Assembly: GCF_014204535.1 (NCBI RefSeq)
Contig: NZ_JACHLR010000018.1
Location: 35,126-99,125 of the forward strand
Reading direction: 5' to 3'
From: Novosphingobium chloroacetimidivorans
Lineage (GTDB): Bacteria > Pseudomonadota > Alphaproteobacteria > Sphingomonadales > Sphingomonadaceae
Length of the DNA stretch: 64,000 bases
A model generated the notes under the pieces. The model saw only the letters and a list, made by a program, of their open reading frames with translations, did not search any database and was not told where the DNA came from. Position numbers and translations under genes: made by a program. Position 1 is the first letter of the stretch; each line of letters starts with the position of its first letter. Positions 1 through 9,095 of the stretch are shown here, one piece after another.

Positions 1-690
1 GCGCTTGCCATCCCGCGCGGCAAGCGCCTTCATCGCGTCTCGCAGCCGTGACGCATTGCGCACCTGCGGCGACAGGTTCACCCCGCGCGGACCGTCCAAC
101 AGTTCCTGTATCGTCTCCGTCGTAATGTAGGTCATGCCCGCAAGATCGGCGGCACGCGGACGTATCCACGCCGAGCCGTCGAGGAAGCCGCTGCTGGCGT
201 GCAGCTTGGCGAGTTCGGCAAGGCTCAGCACTGCCTCGTCCGCCGTGAAAGGCTGGAGCGCAGATCCCAGCTGCGCGCCGTCCGCCACGAGATCGCGCAT
301 GATGTAGACGGCCTGCTGACCTTCGCGGTCTATGATCGCCGATACGCAGACCGGGACGGTCAGTTCAGGGACGGTCGGCGCGACCTTGCAATAGAAGTCC
401 GCCTCCAGGACGCAGGTCGGGCCGCCCCGCGCGGTCGCCTCATCCACGTCGAGCAGGCCCTTGATGCAGTAGCTCCCCGTCTCGCCGCCCTGGTAGGTCA
501 CCTTGAACCGCACCTTGGTGGCGACCGTGCGGATGAACTCCACCTGCTCGACCGCTTCGACCGGCTTCCCGCCGGAAACGTCAGCCAAAGCCTGGGACAG
601 CCACGCCGGATCGAGCGCCGCGACGAGCGTCTTCGGCACGGTAACCAGAGGTTGCGACGGCACGGGCCTCGAGGGCTGCTGAGACATCAT
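1..690 (-). CDS. APH-like phosphotransferase, 3' end cut by window edge
   Basis: The reading frame is open from an ATG at 690 to base 1, giving the N-terminal 230 residues of a longer protein. A GGGAGA ribosome-binding site lies just upstream of the ATG. The translated order (an early YCIKG strand, an acidic segment followed by FYCKVAP, then YIMRDL and LAKLHA) matches the N-lobe of the aminoglycoside phosphotransferase/ecdysteroid-kinase-like fold. The catalytic HGD and DxD motifs would lie beyond the edge and cannot be checked. It is divergent from the CoA-transferase gene. Similar kinase-like genes often sit in catabolic clusters of sphingomonads and actinobacteria; the substrate is unknown. 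The family call is fairly secure, the role is not. Confidence 0.75.
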   Translation of the reverse strand, partial: MMSQQPSRPVPSQPLVTVPKTLVAALDPAWLSQALADVSGGKPVEAVEQVEFIRTVATKVRFKVTYQGGETGSYCIKGLLDVDEATARGGPTCVLEADFYCKVAPTVPELTVPVCVSAIIDREGQQAVYIMRDLVADGAQLGSALQPFTADEAVLSLAELAKLHASSGFLDGSAWIRPRAADLAGMTYITTETIQELLDGPRGVNLSPQVRNASRLRDAMKALAARDGKR

Positions 691-821
691 TCTCCCTTTC
701 GTTTCGGCGTGAGATCGCTTGACCCAATTCGCCATTTCGTTCCATGCTTCGCAATATAGAATTTCAGCGGTCAGGGAAGCGTCGTTGAAAGCGCGCCGGC
801 CGAAACGAGGATGGACGAGCA

Positions 822-2039
822 ATGGGTAAACCCCTGGAGGGCATCAAAGTCGTCGAGGTCGCCATGTGGGCCTTCGTGCCTGCCTGCGGCGGCATGCTGG
901 CGGACCTGGGCGCGGACGTGATCAAGATCGAGCCGCCGACGGGCGATCCGCTGCGTGGCCTGCAGATCGGCAACATGAATTCGGGCTCGGGCCGCAATAT
1001 CGACTATTCGTGGGAGAGCTACAACCGTGGCAAGCGCTCGATCACGCTGGACCTGAAGCAGGCGGCGGGGCGCGAGGTGCTGATGAAGCTGCTCGAAGAC
1101 GCCGACGTGTTCCTGACGAACCTGCTGCTGCCGGCGCGTCGATCGATGCAGATCGACGCCGAGGCCATCCGCGCGCGCTTTCCCAAGATCATCTACGCCG
1201 TCGGCAGCGCGCTCGGTCCGAACGGACCGGAGATGGAGAAAGGCGGCTACGATTCGATCACCTTCTGGGCACGCGGCGGCATTGCGTCCTCGCTGACCGA
1301 CGAAGGCGCAGACCATCCGGTCAGCCCTCCCGGTCCGGCGTTCGGCGATACGCTGTCGGGCTCGATGCTGACGGGCGCCATCTGTGCGGCCATCGCCAAG
1401 CGGGCAATGACGGGCGAGCCATCCGAAGTCGACGTCTCGCTGCTGGGCACTGCGATGTGGTCGATGCAGCGCTACATCTGCCAGGCGACGGCGGACGGCG
1501 TCGACAAGTTTCCCAAGCCTCCCGCCGACAAGCCGAACAACGTGCTGGTCGGCGCCTATCGCACGGCCGACGACCGCTTCGTGTCCTTGTGCATGCTGCA
1601 GGCGGACAAATACTGGGCGCCCCTCATGCACGTCGCCGGCCGACCGGACCTTGCCGACGATCCGCGCTTCGTCAACGCCAAGGCGCGGCGCGAGCACGGC
1701 GATGCCTGCTACGCGGAAGTGAAAGCCATGTTCGCCAGCAGGACGATCGCCGAATGGCGCGAGATTCTGCGTCAGCAGGACGGCCAATGGGATGTCGTGC
1801 AGAACGTCGGCGAGCTCAAGGACGACGTGCAGGCGCAGGCCAACGGCTACGTCAAGCACGTCGACTATGGCGACGGCACCACGATCCCGATGGTGGGCGT
1901 GCCGATGCTGTTCGACAAGCAGGCCATGACCTCCACCCGCTCGCCCGAACTCGGCGCCCATAGCGATGCGATCCTGGAAAGCCTGGGCTACGACGAGGAC
2001 GCGATCATCGACCTCAAGGTACAGGGCGTCGTGTTCTGA
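822..2039 (+). CDS. Class III (CaiB/BaiF) CoA-transferase
   Basis: This 405-residue protein is the usual length for family III CoA-transferases, which move CoA between carboxylic acids through an enzyme-aspartyl anhydride. The N-terminus (GIKVVEVAMW, then GGMLADLGADVIKIEPP) is the standard family opening. GPAFGDTLSG places the expected catalytic aspartate at about residue 176. It probably activates a carboxylic acid intermediate as its CoA thioester. Its stop codon overlaps the start of the DUF35 gene as ATGA, so translation is coupled. It heads a probable catabolic operon; the acid substrate cannot be read from sequence. Confidence 0.9.
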   Translation: MGKPLEGIKVVEVAMWAFVPACGGMLADLGADVIKIEPPTGDPLRGLQIGNMNSGSGRNIDYSWESYNRGKRSITLDLKQAAGREVLMKLLEDADVFLTNLLLPARRSMQIDAEAIRARFPKIIYAVGSALGPNGPEMEKGGYDSITFWARGGIASSLTDEGADHPVSPPGPAFGDTLSGSMLTGAICAAIAKRAMTGEPSEVDVSLLGTAMWSMQRYICQATADGVDKFPKPPADKPNNVLVGAYRTADDRFVSLCMLQADKYWAPLMHVAGRPDLADDPRFVNAKARREHGDACYAEVKAMFASRTIAEWREILRQQDGQWDVVQNVGELKDDVQAQANGYVKHVDYGDGTTIPMVGVPMLFDKQAMTSTRSPELGAHSDAILESLGYDEDAIIDLKVQGVVF

Positions 2040-2464
2040 TGAGCGAGACGGCCCCTCCCCCCGCTCGCAAGCTGCCCTTGCTCGAACCCGACACCGCCTT
2101 CTTCTGGACCGCGGGCGAGCAGGGCCGCATGCTGGTCCAGCGCTGCACGGAGTGTGATGTCTGGCAGCATCCTCCTCTCCCGCGCTGCGCCAGGTGCGGC
2201 AGCGAAGCCGTAGCGCCGCAGCCGGTTTCCGGTCGCGGCCGCCTGGCGAGCTACACGATCAACCACGAGCGCTGGTTGCCCGGGCTCGAGGTGCCATTCG
2301 TGTTCGGGGTGGTAGAGCTGGAGGAGCAATCCGAACTCTACGTCTTCACCAACGTGCTGGCGGCGGTTGATGCCGTACGCATCGGCATGCCGGTCAGCGT
2401 CACCTTCGAGCAGCACGAGGACGTCTGGCTGCCGATGTTCGCGCCGTCGGAGCAAGCCGCATGA
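2039..2464 (+). CDS. DUF35 / OB-fold zinc-ribbon acyl-CoA-associated protein
   Basis: The 141-residue protein has a rubredoxin-like zinc ribbon with Cys36, Cys39, Cys50 and Cys53 (CTEC and CARC), followed by an OB-fold half with a GRGRLASYT strand. That is the DUF35 architecture. Members typically partner thiolase-fold enzymes encoded next door; in steroid side-chain degradation a DUF35 domain binds the Ltp2 aldolase. Here the gene overlaps both neighbours by ATGA (2039 and 2461), placing it between a CoA-transferase and a thiolase-fold protein. A role as the accessory subunit that lets the downstream protein act on acyl-CoA is inferred from this arrangement. Confidence 0.88.
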   Translation: MSETAPPPARKLPLLEPDTAFFWTAGEQGRMLVQRCTECDVWQHPPLPRCARCGSEAVAPQPVSGRGRLASYTINHERWLPGLEVPFVFGVVELEEQSELYVFTNVLAAVDAVRIGMPVSVTFEQHEDVWLPMFAPSEQAA

Positions 2465-3645
2465 GTGCCTACCCCGAAAAGCTGTGCGCGATCACCGGCG
2501 CCGGCCAGTCCGAGGTGGGCCGGCCTTCCTCCCGAAGCGCGCTGCAACTGACCGCCGATGCCTGTCTGCAAGCGATCTCCGACGCCGGGCTCAAGCCCTC
2601 CGACATCGATGGGATCGCCACGTATCCGGGCAAGTCCTCCGAAGGCGGCGGCATTGCGCCGGTCAGCCCATCGGAGGCGGCAGCGGTGCTCGGCATCGAT
2701 CCCAAGTGGATCCTCGCCTCGGCCGAAGGCTTCAGCCACATGGCGCCGATCTTCAACGCCATCAATGCGATCGCCTGCGGGTTCGCCCGCCACGTCGTGG
2801 TGTTCCGTTCGGTGGCGCAGGCGCAGGCAAGACTGCTCTCGCGCGCCTCGACGCTGATGAACGCCGGCCGCAATCGGGTGGACGGCAACCACGCCTGGAG
2901 CATTCCCTACAACGCCCTCTCCCCGATCAACACCTTCGCGCTCTACGCCCAGGCCTACTTCGAGAAGTACGGCGCCAACGAGGCGCAGCTCGGCGCCATC
3001 GCGGTCAACAACCGCGCCAATGCCACGCACAATCCCAACGCCATCTACCGCAAGCCGCTCAGCCTGGATGACTACCTCGCGGCTCGTGTGATCTCCTCGC
3101 CGCTGCGGCTGTTCGACTGCGACTCGCACATCGACGGGTCGACGGCGATCGTGATCTCGCATGTCGATGCCGCCAAGTACCTCAGGAACCCGCCACTTCG
3201 TTTCGAGTCCATCGGCATGGGCGTCGGCGGACTGTGGGTCGGCAAGTACGAGGGCGATTTCACCTGCCTGCCTGCCGCGGCGACCGCCGGCGAGATGCTG
3301 TGGTCGCGCACCGATCTCACGCCCGCCGACATGGACTGCGCGCAGATCTACGATGGGTTCTCGATCCACGTATGGATGTGGATGGAGGCGCTCGGCCTTG
3401 TGCCCAAGGGTGAGGCCTGCCGCTTCGTCGAAGGGGGCAGCCGCATCGCGATCGACGGCGAACTGCCTCTCAACACCGGGGGCGGGCAGCTCTCGGCGGG
3501 ACGGTTCCACGGCTACGGCCACATCCACGAGGCGACCGTGCAGCTGTGGGGTCGCGGTGGCGGACGCCAGGTGGCGGATGCGCAGACCTGCATCGTCTCG
3601 AACGGGGGCTACGGTTACGGCGCGATGATCCTGCGGCGGGAATGA
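2461..3645 (+). CDS. Thiolase-fold protein, probable DUF35-dependent aldolase (Ltp2-like)
   Basis: At 394 residues this has the length and fold signature of the SCP2/lipid-transfer thiolase family. Where thiolases carry the nucleophilic cysteine, the sequence reads LASAEGFSH, so serine or alanine near residue 87 replaces it. The C-terminal active-site segments contain YDGF (Tyr297) and RFHGYGHIHEA (His350, Tyr352) instead of the usual GHPxGATG. Loss of the cysteine with added tyrosines resembles retro-aldol enzymes such as Ltp2 more than true thiolases. The immediately coupled DUF35 gene supports this. It probably splits a beta-hydroxyacyl-CoA; the substrate is unknown. Confidence 0.8.
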   Translation: MSAYPEKLCAITGAGQSEVGRPSSRSALQLTADACLQAISDAGLKPSDIDGIATYPGKSSEGGGIAPVSPSEAAAVLGIDPKWILASAEGFSHMAPIFNAINAIACGFARHVVVFRSVAQAQARLLSRASTLMNAGRNRVDGNHAWSIPYNALSPINTFALYAQAYFEKYGANEAQLGAIAVNNRANATHNPNAIYRKPLSLDDYLAARVISSPLRLFDCDSHIDGSTAIVISHVDAAKYLRNPPLRFESIGMGVGGLWVGKYEGDFTCLPAAATAGEMLWSRTDLTPADMDCAQIYDGFSIHVWMWMEALGLVPKGEACRFVEGGSRIAIDGELPLNTGGGQLSAGRFHGYGHIHEATVQLWGRGGGRQVADAQTCIVSNGGYGYGAMILRRE

Positions 3646-3660
3646 GGGGCGCTTCTGAGA

Positions 3661-3793
3661 CCCTCCCCTGCAAGGGAAGGTGGCAGTCCGCAGGACTGAC
3701 GGGGGGGTGTCACCGCCAGCGGAGTGCGCAGCCGAGAGGATTACACCCCTCCGTCACGCGCTCCGCGCGCGCCACCTCCCCTTGCAGGGGAGG
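3661..3793. repeat. REP-like palindromic element (CCTCCCCTGCAAGGG family)
   Basis: The left arm starts at 3661 (CCCTCCCCTGCAAGGGAAGG) and is matched by an inverted right arm ending at 3793 with one mismatch over about 23 bases. The inner part contains further G-rich and C-rich complementary tracts. A diverged relative lies at 34347-34501. It fills the space between the aldolase gene and the amidohydrolase gene and may end the first transcript. Confidence 0.75.
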
Positions 3794-3884
3794 AACTTAC
3801 GCCCGTTCACACCACACCAAAGCTTGACGACTCCATTCAGAACTGCGATAATGAATTCACAATAACGAACATGGAGTTTGGGAG

Positions 3885-5084
3885 ATGAGCGAAGCTGATC
3901 CGAAATTCGGCAGCGCCCTCAAGAAAGATTGGACCCTTGGTCCGATCTTCGATGCCGACGCCCACATCGATCCGCCCCACGACATGTGGAAGGAATACCT
4001 TCCCAATCATCTCAAGGCGCGTGCCCCCGTGATCGAAGCGCGCGAGGATGCCGACTACATCGTGTTCGAGGGCCACAGCCGCCCGGTGATGATGATCAAC
4101 AACCAGGCCGGCCGCACGGGCAAGGACTTCAAGATGAAGGGCCGCCTGTCCGAGCAGCGCAACACCTACGATCCCCACAAGCGCCTTGCCGACATGGACC
4201 TCGACGGCATCGACCAGGCGATCCTGTTCGGCGGCGGCCCGCTCGGCACGCTGGACAACGAGCTTTACCTCGCCAGCTTCGAGGCTTTCTCGAACTGGGT
4301 CATGGACTGGGCCGCGAATGCGCCTCACCGCCTGTTCCCCGTCGGACACTCGCCGATGCGCGACATCGACGAGACGATCGAACATGTGAAGCGCCTCGCC
4401 AAGATGGGCTTCAAGATGGTCCAACTGCCCGCGTTCCCGCAGAACCCGGAAGCGTGGAAGACCACGTCCGAGATCAAGAACATGAAGGCCGGACAGGTTT
4501 CGGCCCAGACCGGCGACCCCAAGGGTGCGCTGCAGTACTACCAGCCGGAGTTCGACAGGCTGTGGAAGGTGCTGAGCGATCTTGGCATGGTGATCACCTT
4601 CCACCTCGGCGGCCGCGTCCCCCGCTTCGGCGAAAAGCAGCACTTCCTACCCGACATGCCGATGAGCAAGCTGGCCATGGCCGAGCCGATGGGGATATTC
4701 ATCTTCAACGGCATCTTCGATCGCTTCCCCGATCTGCGCATCGGCATGATGGAATCGGGCGTGGGCTGGTTCGCCTGGTATGCCGAATACTGCGACCGCA
4801 CCTGGGAAAAGCAGCGCTACTGGACCGAGAGCGTGATCGACAAGCCGCCAAGCTGGTACATGGACCAGAACGTCTGGGGCTCGTTCATCCAGGATCGTAC
4901 CGGCATTCTCCTGCGCGACCAGCCGGGCGGCCGCAACATCATGTGGTCGTCGGACTACCCGCACTCCGAGACGACGTTCCCCAACTCGCACGCCATCATC
5001 AAGCGCGACTTCGCCGGAGTGCCCGACAAGGACATCCAGGATATCGTCTGTAACAACGCCAAGAAGTTCCTGCGCATCTCCTGA
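3885..5084 (+). CDS. Amidohydrolase family 2 (TIM-barrel metal-dependent hydrolase/decarboxylase)
   Basis: The 399-residue protein opens with FDADAHIDPP, the place where amidohydrolase-2 proteins carry their first metal ligands (here Asp25 and His27). Later segments FHLGG and WSSDYPHSE are the conserved histidine and aspartate strands of the barrel. The family includes hydrolases and non-oxidative decarboxylases such as ACMSD-type enzymes. A GGAG site eight bases before the ATG supports the start. It follows the coupled CoA-transferase/DUF35/aldolase genes after a REP-like element and precedes the MFS gene. Its reaction is unknown; hydrolysis or decarboxylation of a pathway intermediate is inferred. 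Confidence 0.85.
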   Translation: MSEADPKFGSALKKDWTLGPIFDADAHIDPPHDMWKEYLPNHLKARAPVIEAREDADYIVFEGHSRPVMMINNQAGRTGKDFKMKGRLSEQRNTYDPHKRLADMDLDGIDQAILFGGGPLGTLDNELYLASFEAFSNWVMDWAANAPHRLFPVGHSPMRDIDETIEHVKRLAKMGFKMVQLPAFPQNPEAWKTTSEIKNMKAGQVSAQTGDPKGALQYYQPEFDRLWKVLSDLGMVITFHLGGRVPRFGEKQHFLPDMPMSKLAMAEPMGIFIFNGIFDRFPDLRIGMMESGVGWFAWYAEYCDRTWEKQRYWTESVIDKPPSWYMDQNVWGSFIQDRTGILLRDQPGGRNIMWSSDYPHSETTFPNSHAIIKRDFAGVPDKDIQDIVCNNAKKFLRIS

Positions 5085-5165
5085 TGCGTCGGACACAGCA
5101 CGCCGGGTACCGGAGCGATCGACTCCGGACCCGGCGACGTTTCAAGCCAGCGGTGGGAGTGGCCT

Positions 5166-6743
5166 GTGGCGAGCATTGTTGAGCGCGGCGTGACCAGCGG
5201 CGCGCGCGCGCCGACGATCGGAATGGCCGCATACTACGCGCTGGGCGTGCTCGCCCTCGCCAACGTCCTGAACTACCTGGACCGGCAGATCGTCTCGATC
5301 CTGGCGCAGTCGATCAAGGCTGACCTGAAGCTCGACGATGCGGACCTCGGCTTCCTGCTCGGGACGGCGTTCGCGGTGTTCTACTCGGTCGTCGGGATCG
5401 CCATGGGGCGCATCTCCGACGGCTTGCCGCGAAAGAAGGTCATGGCGCTCGGCCTAGCCTTGTGGTCGAGCATGACTGCGCTCGGCGGCGCGGCGGCAAG
5501 CTTCGCCACGCTAGGGATCGCGCGCATCGGCGTGGGCGTCGGCGAGGCCGTCGCCAACCCCTGCTCGCACTCTCTGCTGGCCGACATCTTTCCCCCTCAG
5601 CGCCGCGCGATCGCCATGTCGATCCTGCTCTCGGGCATATTCGCCGGTGGTGCGCTGGCGCTGTTCCTGGGCGGCTACTTCCTGGAACACTGGGACACCA
5701 TGTGCACCGGCATGCCGATCGCCGGCGCGTGCGATCTCGCGGCATGGAAGGCGGCGATGTTCACCGTGGCGCTACCGGGCCTTCCCCTTGCCTTCATGAT
5801 CCTGGCAATCCGCGAGCCGGTCCGCTCCACCGAGGCGCAAGGGTCCAAGCTCGGCTTCGTGCTGGGCGAATTCGCCACCGCGATCCCGCCCTTCACCATG
5901 GTCACCGTCTGGCGCCTCGCCGGTCTGCGCGGGCTGGGGTGGAACGCCCTGATCGCGGCATTGCTCGCAGCCGCTGCCGCCATCCTGATCCACCTGACCG
6001 GCGATGCAGCGCAATGGGGTGCGTTCGGCCTCGGCGCCTATGCCGTGGTCACGTGGGGCCAGATCCAGAGCTACCGAGACAAGCCGCTCTACCGCCTCAC
6101 CTTCGGAGACCGTACGTTCCTGCTGGCGACAATCTCCACCGCGCTGGTCGCCTGCGTCGGCGGCGCCGTCCACGTCTGGTCCGCGCCTTATGCGATGCGC
6201 ACGTTCTCCATACCTGCGCACGAGCTTGGCCTATCGCTCGGCGTGGCCAGCATCGCGGGCGGCGTGCTCGGCGTCCTGCTCGGCGGCTGGGCGACCGACA
6301 GGTGGAAGCGCAGCGATCTACGCGCGCCCATCGGCATCACCGCCATCAGCTTGCTGGGCGGCGTACCCTGCATCCTGACGATGCTGCTGGTGAAGGACTT
6401 CACCGTGTTCATCGGCGCGGCCTTCACCCTGGGCATCTTCTCCGCGCTGTGGGGCGGCGCGACGGCGGCGATGGTGCAGGACCTGGTGCTGCCCCGCATG
6501 CGCGGATCGGCCGCGGCTTCCAACTCGCTGGTGGCGATCGTGATCTCGTCGGGCACCGGCCCCTACTGGGCCGGCAAGGTCAGCGCGCTCACCGGTTCGC
6601 TGACGGCGGGCCTGCTCAGCATCATGATCCTGGTGCCGATCGCGCTGTATTTCCTGTGGCGCGTGTCGCGCCGCCTGCCGCACGAGACCGCCGAGGCACG
6701 CCTCGCCATCGCGCGGAACGCAGGAGAGCCCGACCATGCTTGA
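5166..6743 (+). CDS. MFS transporter, spinster-like group
   Basis: The 525-residue membrane protein has about twelve hydrophobic helices. Its first helix reads LNYLDRQIVSIL and the loop after helix 2 contains GRISDGLPRKKVM, both hallmarks of the major facilitator superfamily group common in sphingomonad catabolic clusters. The GTG start is preferred because GGGAG precedes it at good spacing; an internal ATG at 5224 would remove part of the cytoplasmic N-terminus only. The stop overlaps the P450 start by eight bases. It probably imports the compound degraded by this cluster, although export is possible. Confidence 0.88.
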   Translation: MASIVERGVTSGARAPTIGMAAYYALGVLALANVLNYLDRQIVSILAQSIKADLKLDDADLGFLLGTAFAVFYSVVGIAMGRISDGLPRKKVMALGLALWSSMTALGGAAASFATLGIARIGVGVGEAVANPCSHSLLADIFPPQRRAIAMSILLSGIFAGGALALFLGGYFLEHWDTMCTGMPIAGACDLAAWKAAMFTVALPGLPLAFMILAIREPVRSTEAQGSKLGFVLGEFATAIPPFTMVTVWRLAGLRGLGWNALIAALLAAAAAILIHLTGDAAQWGAFGLGAYAVVTWGQIQSYRDKPLYRLTFGDRTFLLATISTALVACVGGAVHVWSAPYAMRTFSIPAHELGLSLGVASIAGGVLGVLLGGWATDRWKRSDLRAPIGITAISLLGGVPCILTMLLVKDFTVFIGAAFTLGIFSALWGGATAAMVQDLVLPRMRGSAAASNSLVAIVISSGTGPYWAGKVSALTGSLTAGLLSIMILVPIALYFLWRVSRRLPHETAEARLAIARNAGEPDHA

Positions 6744-8028
6744 CGACGTGCTCGTCGCCGACGACCCGCTCTACGAAGAGCTTTACGATGTCCGCAAGGA
6801 AGCCGAGTCCGTCGGCAACTTCATCGATGTCGGCACCGTCATGCCGCGCGTCCACCAGCTTCGTGCGCAAGCACCGGTGCACAAGGGCAAGCTGCGCGAA
6901 ATCCTTGGCCTGCCCGAGCACGATCGCCACGTCTACGCCAAGGGCCGCCAGCATTACAGCGTGCTGACCTACGAGGCCTGCGAGGCGGCGTTCCGCGATG
7001 CGGCCACGTTTTCCAACACCGTCCAGGGCCATCCCAACCCCGCCGGCGAGCGCACCATGGGCATCCTGGAGATGGACCCGCCGATGCACCGCGGTTTTCG
7101 TCGTACCATCCAGCCCAAGTTCCTGATGCCCGAGGCCCTCGGCTGGTGGCGCACGCGCACCATCGACGGGATCGTCGAGCGCCTGATCGAGCGCATGGGC
7201 AAGAGCGAGCGTGCCGATCTCAATCTCGATTATTGCGCGCGTATCCCGGTCTACACCATCACCACCGCCATCGGTCTCAACGGCGACGAGGCTCTTCGCT
7301 TTCGCCACGCCTACCTCAATTCGACCAGCTCCAGCCACAACATCAGCATGGACGAGCGCATCCGCAACGCGCGGATCGTGGAGGAGACCCTGCTCGCCCT
7401 GATCGGCGCCCGCCACGCCGAGCCGCAGGACGACCTGATCAGCTTCCTGCTCGGCACCAAGCTGATGCTACCGGGCGAGGAGCCGCGTCCCCTCACCGAC
7501 CGCGAGATCATGACCCATGCCAAGCTGGTCATGGTCGCGGGCGGCGGCACCTCCTGGCGGCAGATGGGCATCACCCTGTTTGCCCTCCTGACCCACCGCG
7601 ACCAGCTCGAGGCGGTGAAGCAGGACCGCGCGCTGATCGATGATGCCATCGAGGAAGGCCTGCGCTGGAATCCGACCGCGCCCTACTTCTACCGCATGGT
7701 GATGAAGGACACCGAGTTCTACGGCCACCATATCGCCGAAGGCTCGGTGCTGGAACTCGGCCTCGGCCCGGCCAACCGCGACCCGGCGCGCTGGGACCGT
7801 CCCGACGCCTTCGACATGAGACGCCCCAAGCTGACCAACATGGCGTTTGGGCTCGGCACCCACCGCTGCCTGGGCATGAACGTCGCGCGGGTGGAGATCG
7901 ATCGGGCCATCAACGCCCTGCTCGACCACTTCCCGAACCTGCGGCTCGACCCGGCCGCGCCCGCGCCCTTCATGACCGGCGGGCTTGAGCAGCAGGGCGT
8001 CTCCGCGCTGCGGGTGTTGCTGCGGTAA
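6736..8028 (+). CDS. Cytochrome P450 monooxygenase
   Basis: The 430-residue protein is the normal size for a soluble bacterial P450. The haem-binding loop FGLGTHRCLG gives the thiolate ligand Cys378, and the K-helix ExxR is Glu307 to Arg310. In the I-helix the usual AGx[DE]T reads AGGGT (268-272), so the acidic residue that normally helps proton delivery is glycine. An AGGAGA site precedes the start, which lies inside the end of the MFS gene. It needs separate ferredoxin and reductase partners, none of which is encoded here. It presumably hydroxylates or demethylates the imported compound. Confidence 0.93.
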   Translation: MLDDVLVADDPLYEELYDVRKEAESVGNFIDVGTVMPRVHQLRAQAPVHKGKLREILGLPEHDRHVYAKGRQHYSVLTYEACEAAFRDAATFSNTVQGHPNPAGERTMGILEMDPPMHRGFRRTIQPKFLMPEALGWWRTRTIDGIVERLIERMGKSERADLNLDYCARIPVYTITTAIGLNGDEALRFRHAYLNSTSSSHNISMDERIRNARIVEETLLALIGARHAEPQDDLISFLLGTKLMLPGEEPRPLTDREIMTHAKLVMVAGGGTSWRQMGITLFALLTHRDQLEAVKQDRALIDDAIEEGLRWNPTAPYFYRMVMKDTEFYGHHIAEGSVLELGLGPANRDPARWDRPDAFDMRRPKLTNMAFGLGTHRCLGMNVARVEIDRAINALLDHFPNLRLDPAAPAPFMTGGLEQQGVSALRVLLR

Positions 8029-8050
8029 CCGTCAGGCCGTACCAGACGGC

Positions 8051-8923
8051 ATGGACAGTTTCCCCGGCCCCACCTCGAACCGCTTCGTCTCGCAGCGCCT
8101 GCGCCTCAACTATGTCGACTGGGGCAACCCGGACGCGCCGCCGCTCATCCTGCAGCACGGCGGGCGCGACCACTGCCGCAGCTGGGACTGGGTGGCGCAG
8201 GAGCTGCGCCATGATTGGCACGTCATCGCGCCCGATTTGCGCGGCCACGGTGACAGCGACTGGTCGCCAGAAGGCCACTACGGCATGGACGCCTTCGTCT
8301 ACGACTTCGCGCAGCTGGTGCACACCCTTGGCTATGACCAGGTGACGATCGTCAGCCACTCGCTGGGCGGCAACATCGCGACGCGCTTCACAGGGCTCTA
8401 TCCCGAGAAGGTGCGCAAGCTGGTCAACATCGAGGGCTTGGGACCGACGCCCGAAGTCCAGCGCGAGGTCGAAGGCGGTGGTACGGCCGACCACCTGCGC
8501 AAGTGGATCGACGAGAAGCGCCGCGCCGCCGGTCGCAGCCCACGCCGCTACGCCACCTTGCGCGACGCCTACGAACGGATGAAGACGGAGAACAGCTTCC
8601 TCACCGACGATCAGGCCCGCCATCTCACCGTTCACGGCGCCACCCGCAACGAGGATGGCACCTGGAGCTGGAAGTTCGACAATTACCTGAACGTGTGGAG
8701 CACCGGCGATATCCCCTTCGAGGAGAAGGCCAAGCTGTGGGCCGCGATCACCTGCCCGGTCCTGCTGCTGTGGGGCAAGGACAGCTTCGCCAGCTCGCCG
8801 GCGAGCGACGGCCGGCTGGACCATTTCGCCGATGCCGCGCTGAAGGAGTACGAGAACGCCGGCCACTGGCTGCACCACGACCAGTTCGACCGCTTCATGG
8901 AAGACGTAAGGGCGTTTCTATAA
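8051..8923 (+). CDS. Alpha/beta-fold hydrolase
   Basis: From the ATG at 8051 the protein is 290 residues, typical of the family. The nucleophile elbow is SHSLGG (Ser104), the oxyanion region is LQHGGRDHCRSW, the acid is in LLLWGKDS and the catalytic histidine in NAGHWLHHD. No strong ribosome-binding site is seen. The frame is open back to 7985, inside the P450 gene, but the sequence before 8051 lacks family character. It lies 22 bases after the P450 stop, so it is probably the last gene of the catabolic operon. It likely hydrolyses an ester, lactone or C-C bond; epoxide hydrolase or haloalkane dehalogenase activity cannot be excluded. Confidence 0.85.
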   Translation: MDSFPGPTSNRFVSQRLRLNYVDWGNPDAPPLILQHGGRDHCRSWDWVAQELRHDWHVIAPDLRGHGDSDWSPEGHYGMDAFVYDFAQLVHTLGYDQVTIVSHSLGGNIATRFTGLYPEKVRKLVNIEGLGPTPEVQREVEGGGTADHLRKWIDEKRRAAGRSPRRYATLRDAYERMKTENSFLTDDQARHLTVHGATRNEDGTWSWKFDNYLNVWSTGDIPFEEKAKLWAAITCPVLLLWGKDSFASSPASDGRLDHFADAALKEYENAGHWLHHDQFDRFMEDVRAFL

Positions 8924-9095
8924 GGTCGGGGCGATTGGGCGCTGGTGGACAGACGAACTCGGCCTTCGCGATCTTACCTGCAAGCCATGGATGCGGGCCC
9001 GCGGTTACGGGGTGAGCCGACGCCGCTACTGCCGACTTCCCGCAAGTCAGTCGGCAAAGGGCCACGCCGCTGACCGATCCGCATGGTCCTGCCCG

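Noticed and set aside
771..1961. A 396-codon minus-strand frame opposite the CoA-transferase
   Set aside because: The sense frame carries all family motifs and the opposite one has none.
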